Virus record (IMG/VR): IMGVR_UViG_3300028400_000002
Span: 1-39,331 of that record
Direction: 5' to 3' (one strand)
From: a virus
Length of the DNA stretch: 39,331 nt
Shown here: positions 14,467 through 24,000 of the stretch, in pieces
How the letters are laid out: each line of letters opens with the position of its first letter
Position numbering within the stretch: the stretch's first letter is position 1
Position numbers and translations under genes: made by a program
Notes under the pieces: generated by a model
What the model saw: the letters and a program-made list of their open reading frames with translations, nothing else
What the model was told of the DNA's origin: nothing
Databases searched by the model: none

Positions 14467-16008
14467 ATGGCTCTTGGTACTAATCACGTAACCGCGACTC
14501 GTGCGGCTACCTTCATCCCTAGCCTGTAATTTGGGGATGTAAAACCTGTTCTGAAAAACTGGAAGCGGACTTCGGGTGCCGTAACCAGAGGGAACCTTAA
14601 GTACAACACCGCAGTTCACTACGGAGGGTAGTATGAAGCGAATAAGTTGGAAATATTTAGCTGGATTGATTGACGGAGAAGGTTGCATAGACGTACAAGT
14701 AACAAAAGGAGTATATGTACGTCCCCGCCTTCGTATTCAAATGACAGTCGCTGCAAATGAGCTTAAAGAAATACTTTTAGCTAATTTCAAAGGGACTGTT
14801 CATTACGATGGGAGAAAAGCCAAAAACCCTGCTTGGCAGGATTCATGGACAATCTCCTGGGATGGATATACAAGATCTTGTGCCATTCTTAGAAATGTCG
14901 TCAATCATCTTATAGTAAAAAAAGAGCAAGCACGTTTCTGTCTTTGGATGGAAAGAAACGTCAAAGGAAAGCAAGTCAGTACAGAAGTACGGGACGCTAT
15001 CCGGGAAGAGCTCAAGCTAATGAAAAAGGACCCGCACAGACTAAGTGAACAGGCGCAAAAGAGAATAACTGCTCTTTTGTGATGCGATAGTCGAGCCAGT
15101 TGAAAAACTGGTAGGAATGGTGGTCCGATGAGATCGTGGCTAGTCGTGAAAAGAAACTGGTGATGGCTAATCTGGTCAACAAAATCACCCACGGCAAAAA
15201 CAAAGGTGACACCATCCACATTCCGGCTCCGGTACGTGGTGATGCCTCTGCCAAGGTAGCAGAAACCGCAGTTAGCTTCATTGCCAACACTGAAGGTGAA
15301 GTAACTGTCACCATCGACAAGCACTATGTGTATGGTCGTGTGATTGAAGACTTCACTGACGCTCTGGCACTGACTTCGCTGGCCAAGTTCTACACTCAGG
15401 ACGCTGGCTACGCTCTGGCTCGTCAGGTTGACAATGACATTTTTGCCCAGCTTGAAAGCCTGCAAGGTGGTGCTGCTGCCGGTACTGGCGCCTGGGGTAG
15501 TGCAGTAATTGGTGGTGACGGCTCTACCACCTGGGATGCTACTGCCAATACCAACACTGGTAACGGTAGTGCAATCACTGATGCCGGTCTGCGTCGTATG
15601 ATCCAGACCCTTGATGATGCTGATGTGCCGGATACTGACCGTGCTCTGGTCATTCCCCCGGTAGAGCGCAATAACATCATGGGTATCTCTCGGTTCACCG
15701 AGCAGGCCTTTGTTGGTGAGGTTGGTGGTCAGAATACCATCCGTAATGGTCGGATTGGTAATCTGTACGGTGTGGAAGTGTACGTAACTTCCAATTGCCC
15801 CACCATCACCGCTGCCGACTCCAGCACTCAGTATCGTATTGGTGCTCTCGTACATCGTGATGCCATTGTGTACGCTGAGGCTATGGGTGTCCGTGTTCAG
15901 ACGCAGAACAACGTAGAGTATCTCGGCACTCTGCTGGTAGCTGATACCATTTATGGTGTTGGTGAACTGCGCGACGATCACGGTCTGGCTATCGTCGTAC
16001 CCGCCTAA
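14467..16008 (+). CDS. Major capsid protein, split by a group I-type intron (join 14467-14525, 15120-16008)
   Basis: Exon 1 encodes MALGTNHVTATRAATFIPSL and is followed in frame by TAA at 14527. Exon 2 resumes with WSDEIVASREKKLVMANLVN. Joining 14525 to 15120 restores codons S-L-W-S-D-E and gives 948 bases, 315 aa, with no frame change. The N-terminus FIP-LWSDEI and the NLV region near KKGDTI are typical of HK97-fold capsid proteins of podoviruses. GGAGGT precedes the ATG. Without splicing only a 20-residue peptide is made, so capsid production depends on intron removal. Codons in exon 2 are GC-richer than in neighbours, as expected for a highly expressed gene. Confidence 0.9.
14526..15119 (+). 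mobile_element. Group I-type intron with homing endonuclease in the capsid gene
   Basis: 594 bases. Exon 1 ends in U and the intron ends in G (15119), as required for group I splicing, and removal restores the capsid reading frame exactly. A perfect 6-bp GNRA hairpin CCAGTT-GAAA-AACTGG (15096-15111) sits just before the 3' splice site, like a P9 element. ACTA (14618-14621) and TAGT (15088-15091) could form P7 with sequences resembling the R and S core elements. The endonuclease ORF lies between them, in a P8-like position. The P1 pairing at the 5' site looks weak, so the core fold needs modelling. Confidence 0.8.
14633..15082 (+). CDS. LAGLIDADG homing endonuclease (intron-encoded)
   Basis: 149 aa. 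The motif YLAGLIDGEGCI (about residues 8-19) is the LAGLIDADG dimer helix with its acidic catalytic residue; only one motif is present, so it should act as a homodimer. The following beta strands (RPRLRIQMTVAAN) and a second region DSWTISWDGYTRSCAIL are as in the LAGLIDADG_1/3 families. GGAGGG precedes the ATG. It should cut intron-less alleles of the capsid gene to spread the intron, and could also act as a maturase, though nothing shows that. Confidence 0.9.
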   Translation: MKRISWKYLAGLIDGEGCIDVQVTKGVYVRPRLRIQMTVAANELKEILLANFKGTVHYDGRKAKNPAWQDSWTISWDGYTRSCAILRNVVNHLIVKKEQARFCLWMERNVKGKQVSTEVRDAIREELKLMKKDPHRLSEQAQKRITALL

Positions 16009-16030
16009 TCCAGGTTAGGCACTAACCAGT

Positions 16031-16067
16031 GGTAACCCTGCCCCCACTTTGGGGGTGGGTGTTTACC
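16031..16067 (+). terminator. Strong hairpin after the major capsid gene
   Basis: GGTAA (16031-16035) pairs with TTACC (16063-16067), enclosing CCCCCA/TGGGGG (16041-16046 with 16050-16055) and partial CCC/GGG pairing between. It lies between the capsid stop and the ribosome site of the 53-aa gene. No long T-run follows, so it may act as a pausing or RNA-stabilising element that boosts capsid mRNA relative to downstream genes rather than a full terminator. Confidence 0.5.
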
Positions 16068-16088
16068 CAACTAATCAAGGAGATTTAT

Positions 16089-16250
16089 ATGAAATTCATG
16101 CACCCGGAAACCAAAGAAATCTTTGAAGTACCTGATGCGCATGGACAAACCCTGTTGGAACAAGGGTTTTATAAACGAGTAGAGGACACCGTAGAAGTTC
16201 GCCGTAAACCGGGGCGTCCTCGTAAAAATGAACAAGTAAACGGTGGCTAA
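16089..16250 (+). CDS. Small basic AT-hook-like protein, 53 aa
   Basis: Start ATG 16089 is preceded by AAGGAGATTT; the longer frame from 16029 would pass through the hairpin. Sequence MKFMHPETKEIFEVPDAHGQTLLEQGFYKRVED... ends with EVRRKPGRPRKNEQVNGG, where the GRP core flanked by basic residues matches an AT-hook. Small proteins with this layout are common between capsid and adaptor genes of podoviruses. A DNA-contacting head completion role is possible. Confidence 0.7.
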   Translation: MKFMHPETKEIFEVPDAHGQTLLEQGFYKRVEDTVEVRRKPGRPRKNEQVNGG

Positions 16251-16252
16251 TA

Positions 16253-16906
16253 ATGACCTTTTTGGAACTTGTAAATAAAGTTCTTATACGTCTTCGTGAG
16301 AATACGGTTTCTTCCGTATCTCAAAATGATTATTCCACCATGATCGGTGAATTTGTCAATCAGGCTAAAAACTTGGTTGAAGACCGTTGGTTATGGCAAG
16401 CCCTCAAAAACAAGGAAACTATTGCTACTGCCAGCGGCACGTATGAATACACTCTTAGTGTAGCTGACCGTAAAATTCAACCGCTTCAAATGTTTCTACC
16501 AGACAAGAAACTAGAACTTGTGCAGTCCAATTTGCCGTACATCAGGCACGGCATTGAAATCGAACAATTACAATCTGTACCTACCAAATACGTAATCTCA
16601 GGGCAGGATTCCAGTGGTAATATCAATGTCTGGTTATATCCGATTCCTGATGATACGTACACGATTGATTTTTATTATTTTGCAGACCAACCGGAACTTA
16701 CCAATGATACTGATCGGCTGATTGTTCCTGCCCTTCCAGTGATTCTTGCTGCTACTGCTTTAGCTTTGGAAGAGCGTGGTGAGGATACTGGTCAGTCACC
16801 CAACACTCTTTGGGCACAATATGAACGTTCTATTGGTGCTGCCATTATTCGAGATGTGGAAAGTACTGTAGATAATTACTCTTTTGATGCTGGACAACTT
16901 ATCTGA
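16253..16906 (+). CDS. Head-to-tail adaptor (tail tube A / P22 gp4-like)
   Basis: 217 aa. N-terminal helices TFLELVNKVLIRLRENTVSSVSQNDYSTMIGEFVNQAKNLVEDRWLWQALK, then a beta domain (GTYEYTLS, DRKIQPLQMFLPDKK, INVWLYPIPDDTYTIDFYYFADQPELT) and C-terminal helices with ILAATALALEERGED. This order is characteristic of podovirus head-tail adaptors that sit below the portal. It lies just before the tail hub gene and its stop overlaps that start (TGATGG). Confidence 0.75.
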   Translation: MTFLELVNKVLIRLRENTVSSVSQNDYSTMIGEFVNQAKNLVEDRWLWQALKNKETIATASGTYEYTLSVADRKIQPLQMFLPDKKLELVQSNLPYIRHGIEIEQLQSVPTKYVISGQDSSGNINVWLYPIPDDTYTIDFYYFADQPELTNDTDRLIVPALPVILAATALALEERGEDTGQSPNTLWAQYERSIGAAIIRDVESTVDNYSFDAGQLI

Positions 16907-18417
16907 TGGCTGAACAAATTGTAAATATATCAATTCACAATCCAGGTAACAAAGGTATCAACAGTGAATCCGCTGTATTGATGGATCCTTCCTGGGCTGA
17001 GGAACTTGTGGATTGGGTTTACAATGGTTTTTCTGAGCTTCAAATCAGAGAAGGCTATAAACATATAGCTGACACTACTTTCTCTGATCCAATCAAATCT
17101 ATTTATGAATATACCGATGATTCTGGTATAACAAGAATTATTTGTGGTGCTGGTACCAAGATTTATTCAGTGGACAGTCTTGGGAACACTACTGATGTAA
17201 CTGGAACCGTCACAGCAACAGATGGTAACTGGCAGTTTGCAACTTTTAATGGGACTTGTGTTGGTTATCAATCTGGACACGCACCTATTGTATTGCCAGA
17301 TAATTCAAGTACATTTGCCCCTGCAACTGGTACGCAATACAACGGCTCCATGTGTGTAGTAGCAGGTGGGCGCATATGGACTGTGTACAATAATACTCTG
17401 CATTACAGCGATCTTCTCATTAATGATTATGGTACTGGTTCCTCTGGTTCATTTGATTTGGATATTTATTGGCCCAAGGGCAATGACACTGCTGTAGCTC
17501 TTGCTGAGCACAATGGCTTGCTTATTGTCTTTGGTCGGGAAAGCATCATCATTTACCAAGGATACGATGATGTATCAACCATGACTCTGCAAGACACTAT
17601 TGCCAGTATAGGCTGTATTGCTCGGGACAGTGTGCAGTCTACTGGTATGGATATTACTTTTTTGTCCAATCTTGGATTGATCAGTCTTGGTCGTCTTATT
17701 CAAGAGAAATCTCTCCCCGCCAAGGAATTATCCCGTAACATCCGCAAGGACATGATTCGGGTTATCAATGCAGAACCTAACAAGGACGCAATTAAAGCTA
17801 CGTACTATGCTAGTTATGGCTTGTACGCTATCTCCTTCCCTCAGACACAAATTATGTACTTGTTGGATGTAACTAATCCTTTGTCTGACGGTACATATAA
17901 AGTTTTGTCATGGTCACTTTATCCAAGTGCCATGTTCTTTAGTCAGGATTCCAATAGTTTTTATCTGTCACAAGACACGGGGTACTTACAGAAAATCACC
18001 GGAACACAAGATGGAGTAAATTTTAGTGGTTCAGGCGGAACTGACATTAATCCACGGTACAAGTCAAACTGGACTGTATTATCTCCTGACCTGACTTCAA
18101 CAATCAAGATTGTCAAGTCTTTGAAAACTACTACTATGGGGTCAGGCACCTATGTCACTCTTGGAGTAGCCTATGATTTTCTTGATGTTTTTCACGAAGT
18201 AGTCGCTACATCGACTGCTCTCTCAACTCCTTCTGTGTATGGGACTGCCACATATGCAAGCAGTACTTATAGTGGCTTGTTCTCACAACAGGAAAACAGA
18301 GCAAACATGAAATCATCTGGGCAAACAATTCAAATAAAACTGGAAGCCCAATCTGTAAGTAAAAACTATACTCTTAAACGAATTGACGTTAGACTCAAGG
18401 TAGGTAAACTAGTATGA
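16906..18417 (+). CDS. Tail hub / nozzle protein (P22 gp10-like)
   Basis: 503 aa, beta-rich. The pattern NPGNKGINSESAVLMDPSWAEELVDWVYNGFSELQIREGYK at the N-terminus, followed by repeated blade-like strands (IKSIYEYTDDSGITRIICGAGTKIY; GRIWTVYNNTLHYSD; GLLIVFGRESIIIYQ), fits the beta-propeller nozzle that seals the podovirus tail. It follows the adaptor directly, as expected. No enzymatic motif seen. It ends at TGA overlapping the start of the collar-fibre gene. Confidence 0.75.
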   Translation: MAEQIVNISIHNPGNKGINSESAVLMDPSWAEELVDWVYNGFSELQIREGYKHIADTTFSDPIKSIYEYTDDSGITRIICGAGTKIYSVDSLGNTTDVTGTVTATDGNWQFATFNGTCVGYQSGHAPIVLPDNSSTFAPATGTQYNGSMCVVAGGRIWTVYNNTLHYSDLLINDYGTGSSGSFDLDIYWPKGNDTAVALAEHNGLLIVFGRESIIIYQGYDDVSTMTLQDTIASIGCIARDSVQSTGMDITFLSNLGLISLGRLIQEKSLPAKELSRNIRKDMIRVINAEPNKDAIKATYYASYGLYAISFPQTQIMYLLDVTNPLSDGTYKVLSWSLYPSAMFFSQDSNSFYLSQDTGYLQKITGTQDGVNFSGSGGTDINPRYKSNWTVLSPDLTSTIKIVKSLKTTTMGSGTYVTLGVAYDFLDVFHEVVATSTALSTPSVYGTATYASSTYSGLFSQQENRANMKSSGQTIQIKLEAQSVSKNYTLKRIDVRLKVGKLV

Positions 18418-19190
18418 GTAATTATTCAAATACTTTCAATGGTGCCAATAAAGACGCAACCAATGCCACAATTTTTGGTGCTGATTTTGATACTGAATTT
18501 GATAATATCGCTACAATGTCCACTACCAAGGCGGATAAGGTAGTTACTCCTGTTGCCAATAATATCCTTATTATGGATTCCTCTGGTAATTTATCCGATG
18601 GGAATATACAAGTTAGTGCATTGTGGCACAGTGGCAACGATGGTTCCGGTAGTGGACTAGATGCTGATTTATTGGACGGTTATCACGGGAGTATTTGGGT
18701 TCCTGTCGGAGTAATCCAAGCCTTTGCAGGCTCAACTTCTCCATCTGGATGGCTAGAATGTGATGGTTCAGCAATTAGTAGAACTACTTATGCAGATTTA
18801 TTTGCTGTAATTGGAACTACTTTTGGTGCCGGTGACGGTTCCACTACATTTAATCTTCCTGATCTTCGTGGTGAATTCATCAGGGGCTGGGATAATGGAA
18901 GAGGAGTAGATGCTTCTAGGGCGTTTGGTAGTAGTCAATCAGATCAAAATAAGAGTCATACACACACTGCAACAATAGACAGTGCGGGTGCTCATACTCA
19001 TACAATATCTGAAAACGATCTTAATTCTCAAGGGGGCTCTGGAAGGGCTATGTCTAATAGCTCCTCTCAAACAGGTACTCAAACTACCAGTAGCAATGGT
19101 ACACATACGCATACCATTACTATAGACAATGATGGTGGGACTGAAGCTCGCCCTCGTAACATTGCTTTGATGTATATTATCAAATACTAA
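18414..19190 (+). CDS. Tail fibre with collar domain
   Basis: 258 aa. After an N-terminal attachment region, residues about 100-165 form a Tail Collar domain: VGVIQAFAGSTSPSGWLECDGSAISRTTYADLF, FGAGDGSTTFNLPDLRGEFIRGWDNGRG. The C-terminal part has repeated HxH motifs (KSHTHT, GAHTHT, GTHTHT), which in T4 gp12-type fibres bind metal along a trimer. It ends GTEARPRNIALMYIIKY, a usual end for this family. A host-recognition role is likely, and the variable segment lies between the HxH motifs. Confidence 0.85.
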   Translation: MSNYSNTFNGANKDATNATIFGADFDTEFDNIATMSTTKADKVVTPVANNILIMDSSGNLSDGNIQVSALWHSGNDGSGSGLDADLLDGYHGSIWVPVGVIQAFAGSTSPSGWLECDGSAISRTTYADLFAVIGTTFGAGDGSTTFNLPDLRGEFIRGWDNGRGVDASRAFGSSQSDQNKSHTHTATIDSAGAHTHTISENDLNSQGGSGRAMSNSSSQTGTQTTSSNGTHTHTITIDNDGGTEARPRNIALMYIIKY

Positions 19191-19208
19191 ATAGAGGTGT
19201 AAATAATT

Positions 19209-20000
19209 ATGGGACCGTTTGGTAGTTTTCTTGTTGGTGCTGCTGGCAGCTTACTTGGTGGGCTTCTTGGTGGTGGCGCTGAGTCTGGTCGCCAAAGCCA
19301 AACTCAGAACACATACACTCAAGCAAACCCCTTCAGCTATGATACTGGCTTATTTAGTGGTAGTTGGAAAAAAGGCAAGGGAGAAGTCTCTTTGTCTCCT
19401 GAGATGCAGCAATTACTTGACTACAATCTTATGAATAGCTTGGCTACCACTCCGAGTGTCATGCTGGAAGCCAACGCCATGAAGCAGGGCTTTGGTTCTA
19501 ATCTGTTATCATATAATCCGACTGTCGCGGCTCAACAGCTTTACAGCAAGCTTGCTCCCGCTCGTGAACGAGATTTTATGAATCAGTATTTGGGCCTGGA
19601 AAACAGATTGTTTAGTCAAGGTCGCCTCGGCAGTTCTGGTAATTTGTCTGGTCAGGCCGACTTGGAAGCATTGTTCAGAGCACAGGAAGCTCAACGAGCA
19701 CAGGATATGTTCAAGAGTTATGGCTTGGCACAAGACACTCAACGTAATTTGTTTGATCTTTATTCCTCTGCTGCGGGACTTCCCTCCGCTGTGTCTATGG
19801 CTAATCTTCAGCCTTTGTTTGCTATTCAAACAGCTTCCTTGCAGCCTATGGGCCTGTTTGGAGAACTAGCTGGTTCCCGTGGCACTCAAACCGGGACAAC
19901 CACTTCTTATGGTCCTTCTGGACGTTATATGCTTGGTGCTGGCCTTATGAATGCCGGTGGCAGTATTATGGGCGGAGCATTGCCCAAACTCTTTGGTTAA
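19209..20000 (+). CDS. Putative ejection protein 1 (internal virion protein), 263 aa
   Basis: Start MGPFGSFLVGAAGSLLGGLLGGGAESGRQSQTQNTYTQ is a Gly-rich membrane-active-looking helix, followed by a Gln/Ala-rich helical middle and another Gly-rich helix (RYMLGAGLMNAGGSIMGGAL). Small internal virion proteins that enter the host envelope with the DNA have this composition. It is first of three genes between fibre and lysis cassette, the usual place for ejection proteins in P22- and T7-like phages. Confidence 0.6.
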   Translation: MGPFGSFLVGAAGSLLGGLLGGGAESGRQSQTQNTYTQANPFSYDTGLFSGSWKKGKGEVSLSPEMQQLLDYNLMNSLATTPSVMLEANAMKQGFGSNLLSYNPTVAAQQLYSKLAPARERDFMNQYLGLENRLFSQGRLGSSGNLSGQADLEALFRAQEAQRAQDMFKSYGLAQDTQRNLFDLYSSAAGLPSAVSMANLQPLFAIQTASLQPMGLFGELAGSRGTQTGTTTSYGPSGRYMLGAGLMNAGGSIMGGALPKLFG

Positions 20001-20015
20001 ACGGGGTAATAAATA

Positions 20016-21038
20016 ATGGGACTTCTCTCAGCAAATGAATTGTTTAATCAATGGCTTTCTCAGAATAAACCGAATCCTAGCGTAGCCCTGCAAATTGATC
20101 CTATGATGGCCGCAGGTATTAATGCGGCTGAAAAACTTGGGCTTGGATTGGCTGGTTTATTTGGTGCTGATGTAGTGCCAGAAGAAATTAAACGCCGTCG
20201 TCTTACTGAGCAGGCCCTTAAAGGTATTAATATGACAGATGAAAAATCCTTGGCACAGGCTGTTCAGATTGCCTTGGCTAATCAGGACTATCAGATGGCT
20301 GATGACTTGTTCAAGAAATATCTTGATCTGCGAGGGGTGGCTGTGGACCAAATGCGAGCAACACGGCCTCGTAGCACTGCTCGTCCAAGGTTTACAAAAG
20401 ATTATGTAATGAACTCTAATGGAGTAACTTTGACTCGTTTGTATTCTCCTGATACAGGTGAAGTAAGGTACATAACTCCTGAGAACAAGGTTCTTACTGG
20501 AGAACAGGCGAGTAAAATCTATGGAACGCTATCCCCTGTAAGTAAGAACCCTCCAGAAGGGACCAGCCCAACTATTATCGAAGATAACTTGAAAAATTAT
20601 CTGGACTCCAATGCTGGTTATGGTCCTATTTCACAAGACGTAGCAAGTCTATTTGCTAAAGATATTAGTAATTTGCTGCGTAATGATACCGCAATCAGAA
20701 CTGTTTACGGTCAACGAGGGTTATTCGATATTCTAACCTCTGTTATGGATGAAGTAGTAGGCGGCGGAATAACTTTGGGAGGCCTACTGCCTAAAGAATG
20801 GAAGCTTGACCAAGAAGAGATCAATCTTATTAATAAAAAATTCAATCAGAGAATTAATGAAATCAAGAAGGAGCTATACAAAAATGATGCACAAAAATCA
20901 AAACAGAAAAAAGCAAAAACGAAAAAGACAAAGAAAACAGAAAAAGTAAAATCACAGTTCTTTGAACAAGTAGATAATGAACCCGTCGGTGGAGTAACTA
21001 CTCTCACTGTAGATGACCTTATGAGGTTTGCACAATAA
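20016..21038 (+). CDS. Putative ejection protein 2, 340 aa
   Basis: Helical protein with an N-terminal segment SALQIDPMMAAGINAAEKLGLGLAGLFG-like, a central domain with DEKSLAQAVQIALANQDYQMADDLFKKYLDLRG, and a very basic C-terminal run of Lys, Thr and Gln (about residues 290-315). The basic tail could bind packaged DNA. No enzyme motif seen. It abuts the next gene with no gap, so the three internal proteins appear to be made together. Confidence 0.55.
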   Translation: MGLLSANELFNQWLSQNKPNPSVALQIDPMMAAGINAAEKLGLGLAGLFGADVVPEEIKRRRLTEQALKGINMTDEKSLAQAVQIALANQDYQMADDLFKKYLDLRGVAVDQMRATRPRSTARPRFTKDYVMNSNGVTLTRLYSPDTGEVRYITPENKVLTGEQASKIYGTLSPVSKNPPEGTSPTIIEDNLKNYLDSNAGYGPISQDVASLFAKDISNLLRNDTAIRTVYGQRGLFDILTSVMDEVVGGGITLGGLLPKEWKLDQEEINLINKKFNQRINEIKKELYKNDAQKSKQKKAKTKKTKKTEKVKSQFFEQVDNEPVGGVTTLTVDDLMRFAQ

Positions 21039-24000
21039 ATGCGTGTTCGTTCAAAACGTACTGGCCTCGTTTACGAGGTTCCTGACAATGTCACTCCTGA
21101 AGTCCTTGACAAAGGATTGAAGGGTTATGAAGACCTGTTGATCAAAAAACAGGAACAGGAAGTACAACGGATTGCTAAAGAAGGTATTACTCCACAAGAA
21201 GCTGCTGCTCCTATTAAACAAGAATTACAAAATCTGAAAGAAGGAGATTATCTAGGTGCATTAAGTCTTTTTAGCAAAGCTGGAGTAGAAGGGGCTACCA
21301 GCTTCCTTAAAAATTTGGCAATCAAAGCTCTGCCAGAGAGTATCGCGGATGAAGCTGTAGCTTTTGGTAAGGGCCTGAAAGCAGGGGCGACTAGTCTAGA
21401 ACGCGGTATAGCTGACTTGTTTGGCCTGGATGTTCCAAAGGAACTGGATAAAATTACCAGCGAAAATCAACTTTTGCAGGCGGGAGATGAGTACAGTGGT
21501 AGCACTTTTACAGGTGAACTAACTGGCTTATTCCTCGATCCAACAGGTTTGGCTATTGGTAAACTGGCTGTTCCTGGTAAACTGGTAGAAAATCCAGTCC
21601 TTAGAACCGCACTCAGCACTGGTGTACAGGGCGGAGCATGGGGTGCCCTCGGTTATACTCCCTTTGATGACCGGGCTGAAAGAGCAGGAATGGGTGCCTT
21701 GGCAGGCTTGGCTGGAGGTGCAGCTATCGCCAAAGGCACACAGGCCTTAGAAAAACTGCCAGAAAAGCTAATGGAAAAGACAGTAAATAAGGCGCAAAAG
21801 GAACTAGTTGCCCGCATTGCTCTCGGAGAACAGCCCTCCGCTGCCATGAAAGCTGTACGTGCTGCGTACAAGATCGGCAAACGGCCTCTCAGGGTTCCCA
21901 GCCGTCAAGATATTGCTGCCAGCAAGGCAGATTGGAAGACTGCTGCGGCCCTTCTGAAGACTCCACAATATCGGGCACAACAGGAAGTATATGCCCGTGT
22001 AGCTTTTGGGGAAGCTCAGAAAGACGCCGTAGCTGCTGCTCGGGCTGCTACTGGTTACAAAGGGCCTCTTCGTATCCCTGTAAATCCTGAAGTAGCACAA
22101 CGTAACTACGATAAAATGCTTGAAGCAGCAACTCCTGTCCTGCGGTCTTTTACTTTTGCTGATCCCAAAAGTGGCAAACTCTCTGACAAATTGTTTTGGA
22201 AGCTAAAAAGACAAATTTCCAAGATTGCTTATCCTTTTGAAGATGCTCTTGCAGACTTTAGTCCCAAGGTTTTCAATGCGTTTCGTCGTTCCAACAACAA
22301 AGCTAAACTTCTTGAAGCTAACTTGTTTCAACAACATGCCCCACTGGATGATTGGCTGCAAAAGGCTTTTCCAAAGTTGAACAAATCTTTGCAAAAAGAA
22401 GTACAAGATGCCTTTATTGACAATACTGTACCTGAGTTACTGGCAAAATACTCTGGTACAAACAAACTCAAAGGTTTGGAAAAAGCGTGGCAACAAAGTT
22501 CAAGAGCTTTTGCTACGGAAGCTCAAATCATGAAGGGACTTGGGACCAATCTGGAAGTAAATTCAAATTATTTCCCCCGCGCAGTAAAAGACTTTGAAGG
22601 GTTTACAAAAGCCTTGGAAGACATGCTGGCAAAACGCGGTGTACCCAAGGAAAGACTTGCTCAAGCTTTGGCAAAGTGGGAAGACAAGTATCAACGAGCG
22701 CCAGGTCCAGATGAGCTGGAGGCTATTGCATGGTCCTTGGTGCAAGGTAAAGAATTTACACCTACTCGTACCTTCCTGCAAGGCAGAAAATTTGACAAAG
22801 TCCCTGAAGAACTGAAGCCTTTTTATGCCGGGCCTCGGGAAACCTTACACACACATCTAAAGCAGGTCAGTGATGAATACGCAGATAGAATGTTTCTCAA
22901 CCTTCTTGGCGGTAAAGTAAAAGGCAGTACAAAACTCGAATTGAACAAAGAGATCCTTGCCAAGATCCTGTCCCGCAGTATTCCTGAGTCCTCGGTAAAC
23001 AAAGCCAAGGAGGCCGCTGAGCGGTATATGAAGTATATTGCAAACAGGGACGCTGGTATGGATCGAGGCTTGCAGATAATCAAAAACGGTATTTATGGAC
23101 TTACTATTGCCAACCCTCGGGCAACAATGACACAGCTAATGGACGCTGGCCTTGGCATCTACAAACACAGCTTACGGGACATGACCAAAGCTGCTGCTCG
23201 TGGTATCTTGAGCAAGATTTTCAAGAACAAGTCTGTAGTTGATCTGGACCGAGACTTTGGTTTGCACCAAATTGGTGAAGAATTTGTTACTAGGCAAGGA
23301 CTTGACCGCAGGCTTTTGGAAACTGGTCTAAACATGGCTGGATTTACAAAACTTGACCGGGCCATGAAAGTAGCCAATTCAGAAGCAGCTATGACTAAGG
23401 TCAAACGTCTGTTGGAAAAAGATCCCGTAGCTTTCTATAAAAAATGGGAACCGTACTTTGGCAAAGACATTCGTATTGCCGTACAGGCGGTAAAAAACTG
23501 GAAGCCCGGAACTGAGCCACACCCCTTTTTGAAAGAAATTGCTCTCAATGAACTACTGGATATTCAGCCATTGACTATGGCTCAGATGCCCCTTACTTAT
23601 ATTGCCAACCCGAATAGCCGTATTCTGTACACTCTGCAGACCTTCCTGTTGCGTCAAACTGGCTTCCTGCGTCGAGACATTTATAAGGAATTTCAAGCAG
23701 GCAATATTAAGGCAGGTATGAAGAAAACATTTTCGTATCTTGCTGCTATGCTTGCAGTAGGTGTTCCTGTGTCCATAGCAAAGGACGCTTTGGTAGGGAA
23801 AATCAATGATAAAAAATTCTCGGAACATGTAGCCAATGCTTTTCTCAATAGCGTGGGCCTCGCAAAATCAATCCTGTCTGGAGAACAACCTACAGATTGG
23901 GTGGCTGATCCAAGAGAAATTATTACTTCGTACTACAAAGATATTAAAGATAGTCCTGATTATGTCAAACCTATTGCGTGGATACCGTTCTTTCGTCCGT

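Noticed and set aside
14526-15119. Intein instead of intron in the capsid gene
   Set aside because: Stop codons in frame at 14527 and beyond prevent one continuous polypeptide; no splicing-domain motifs are present.
14905-15981. 358-codon ORF antisense to the capsid gene
   Set aside because: It is the mirror of a strongly biased, highly expressed coding frame and crosses the intron boundary; its Thr/Ser/Gly-rich sequence resembles no protein family.
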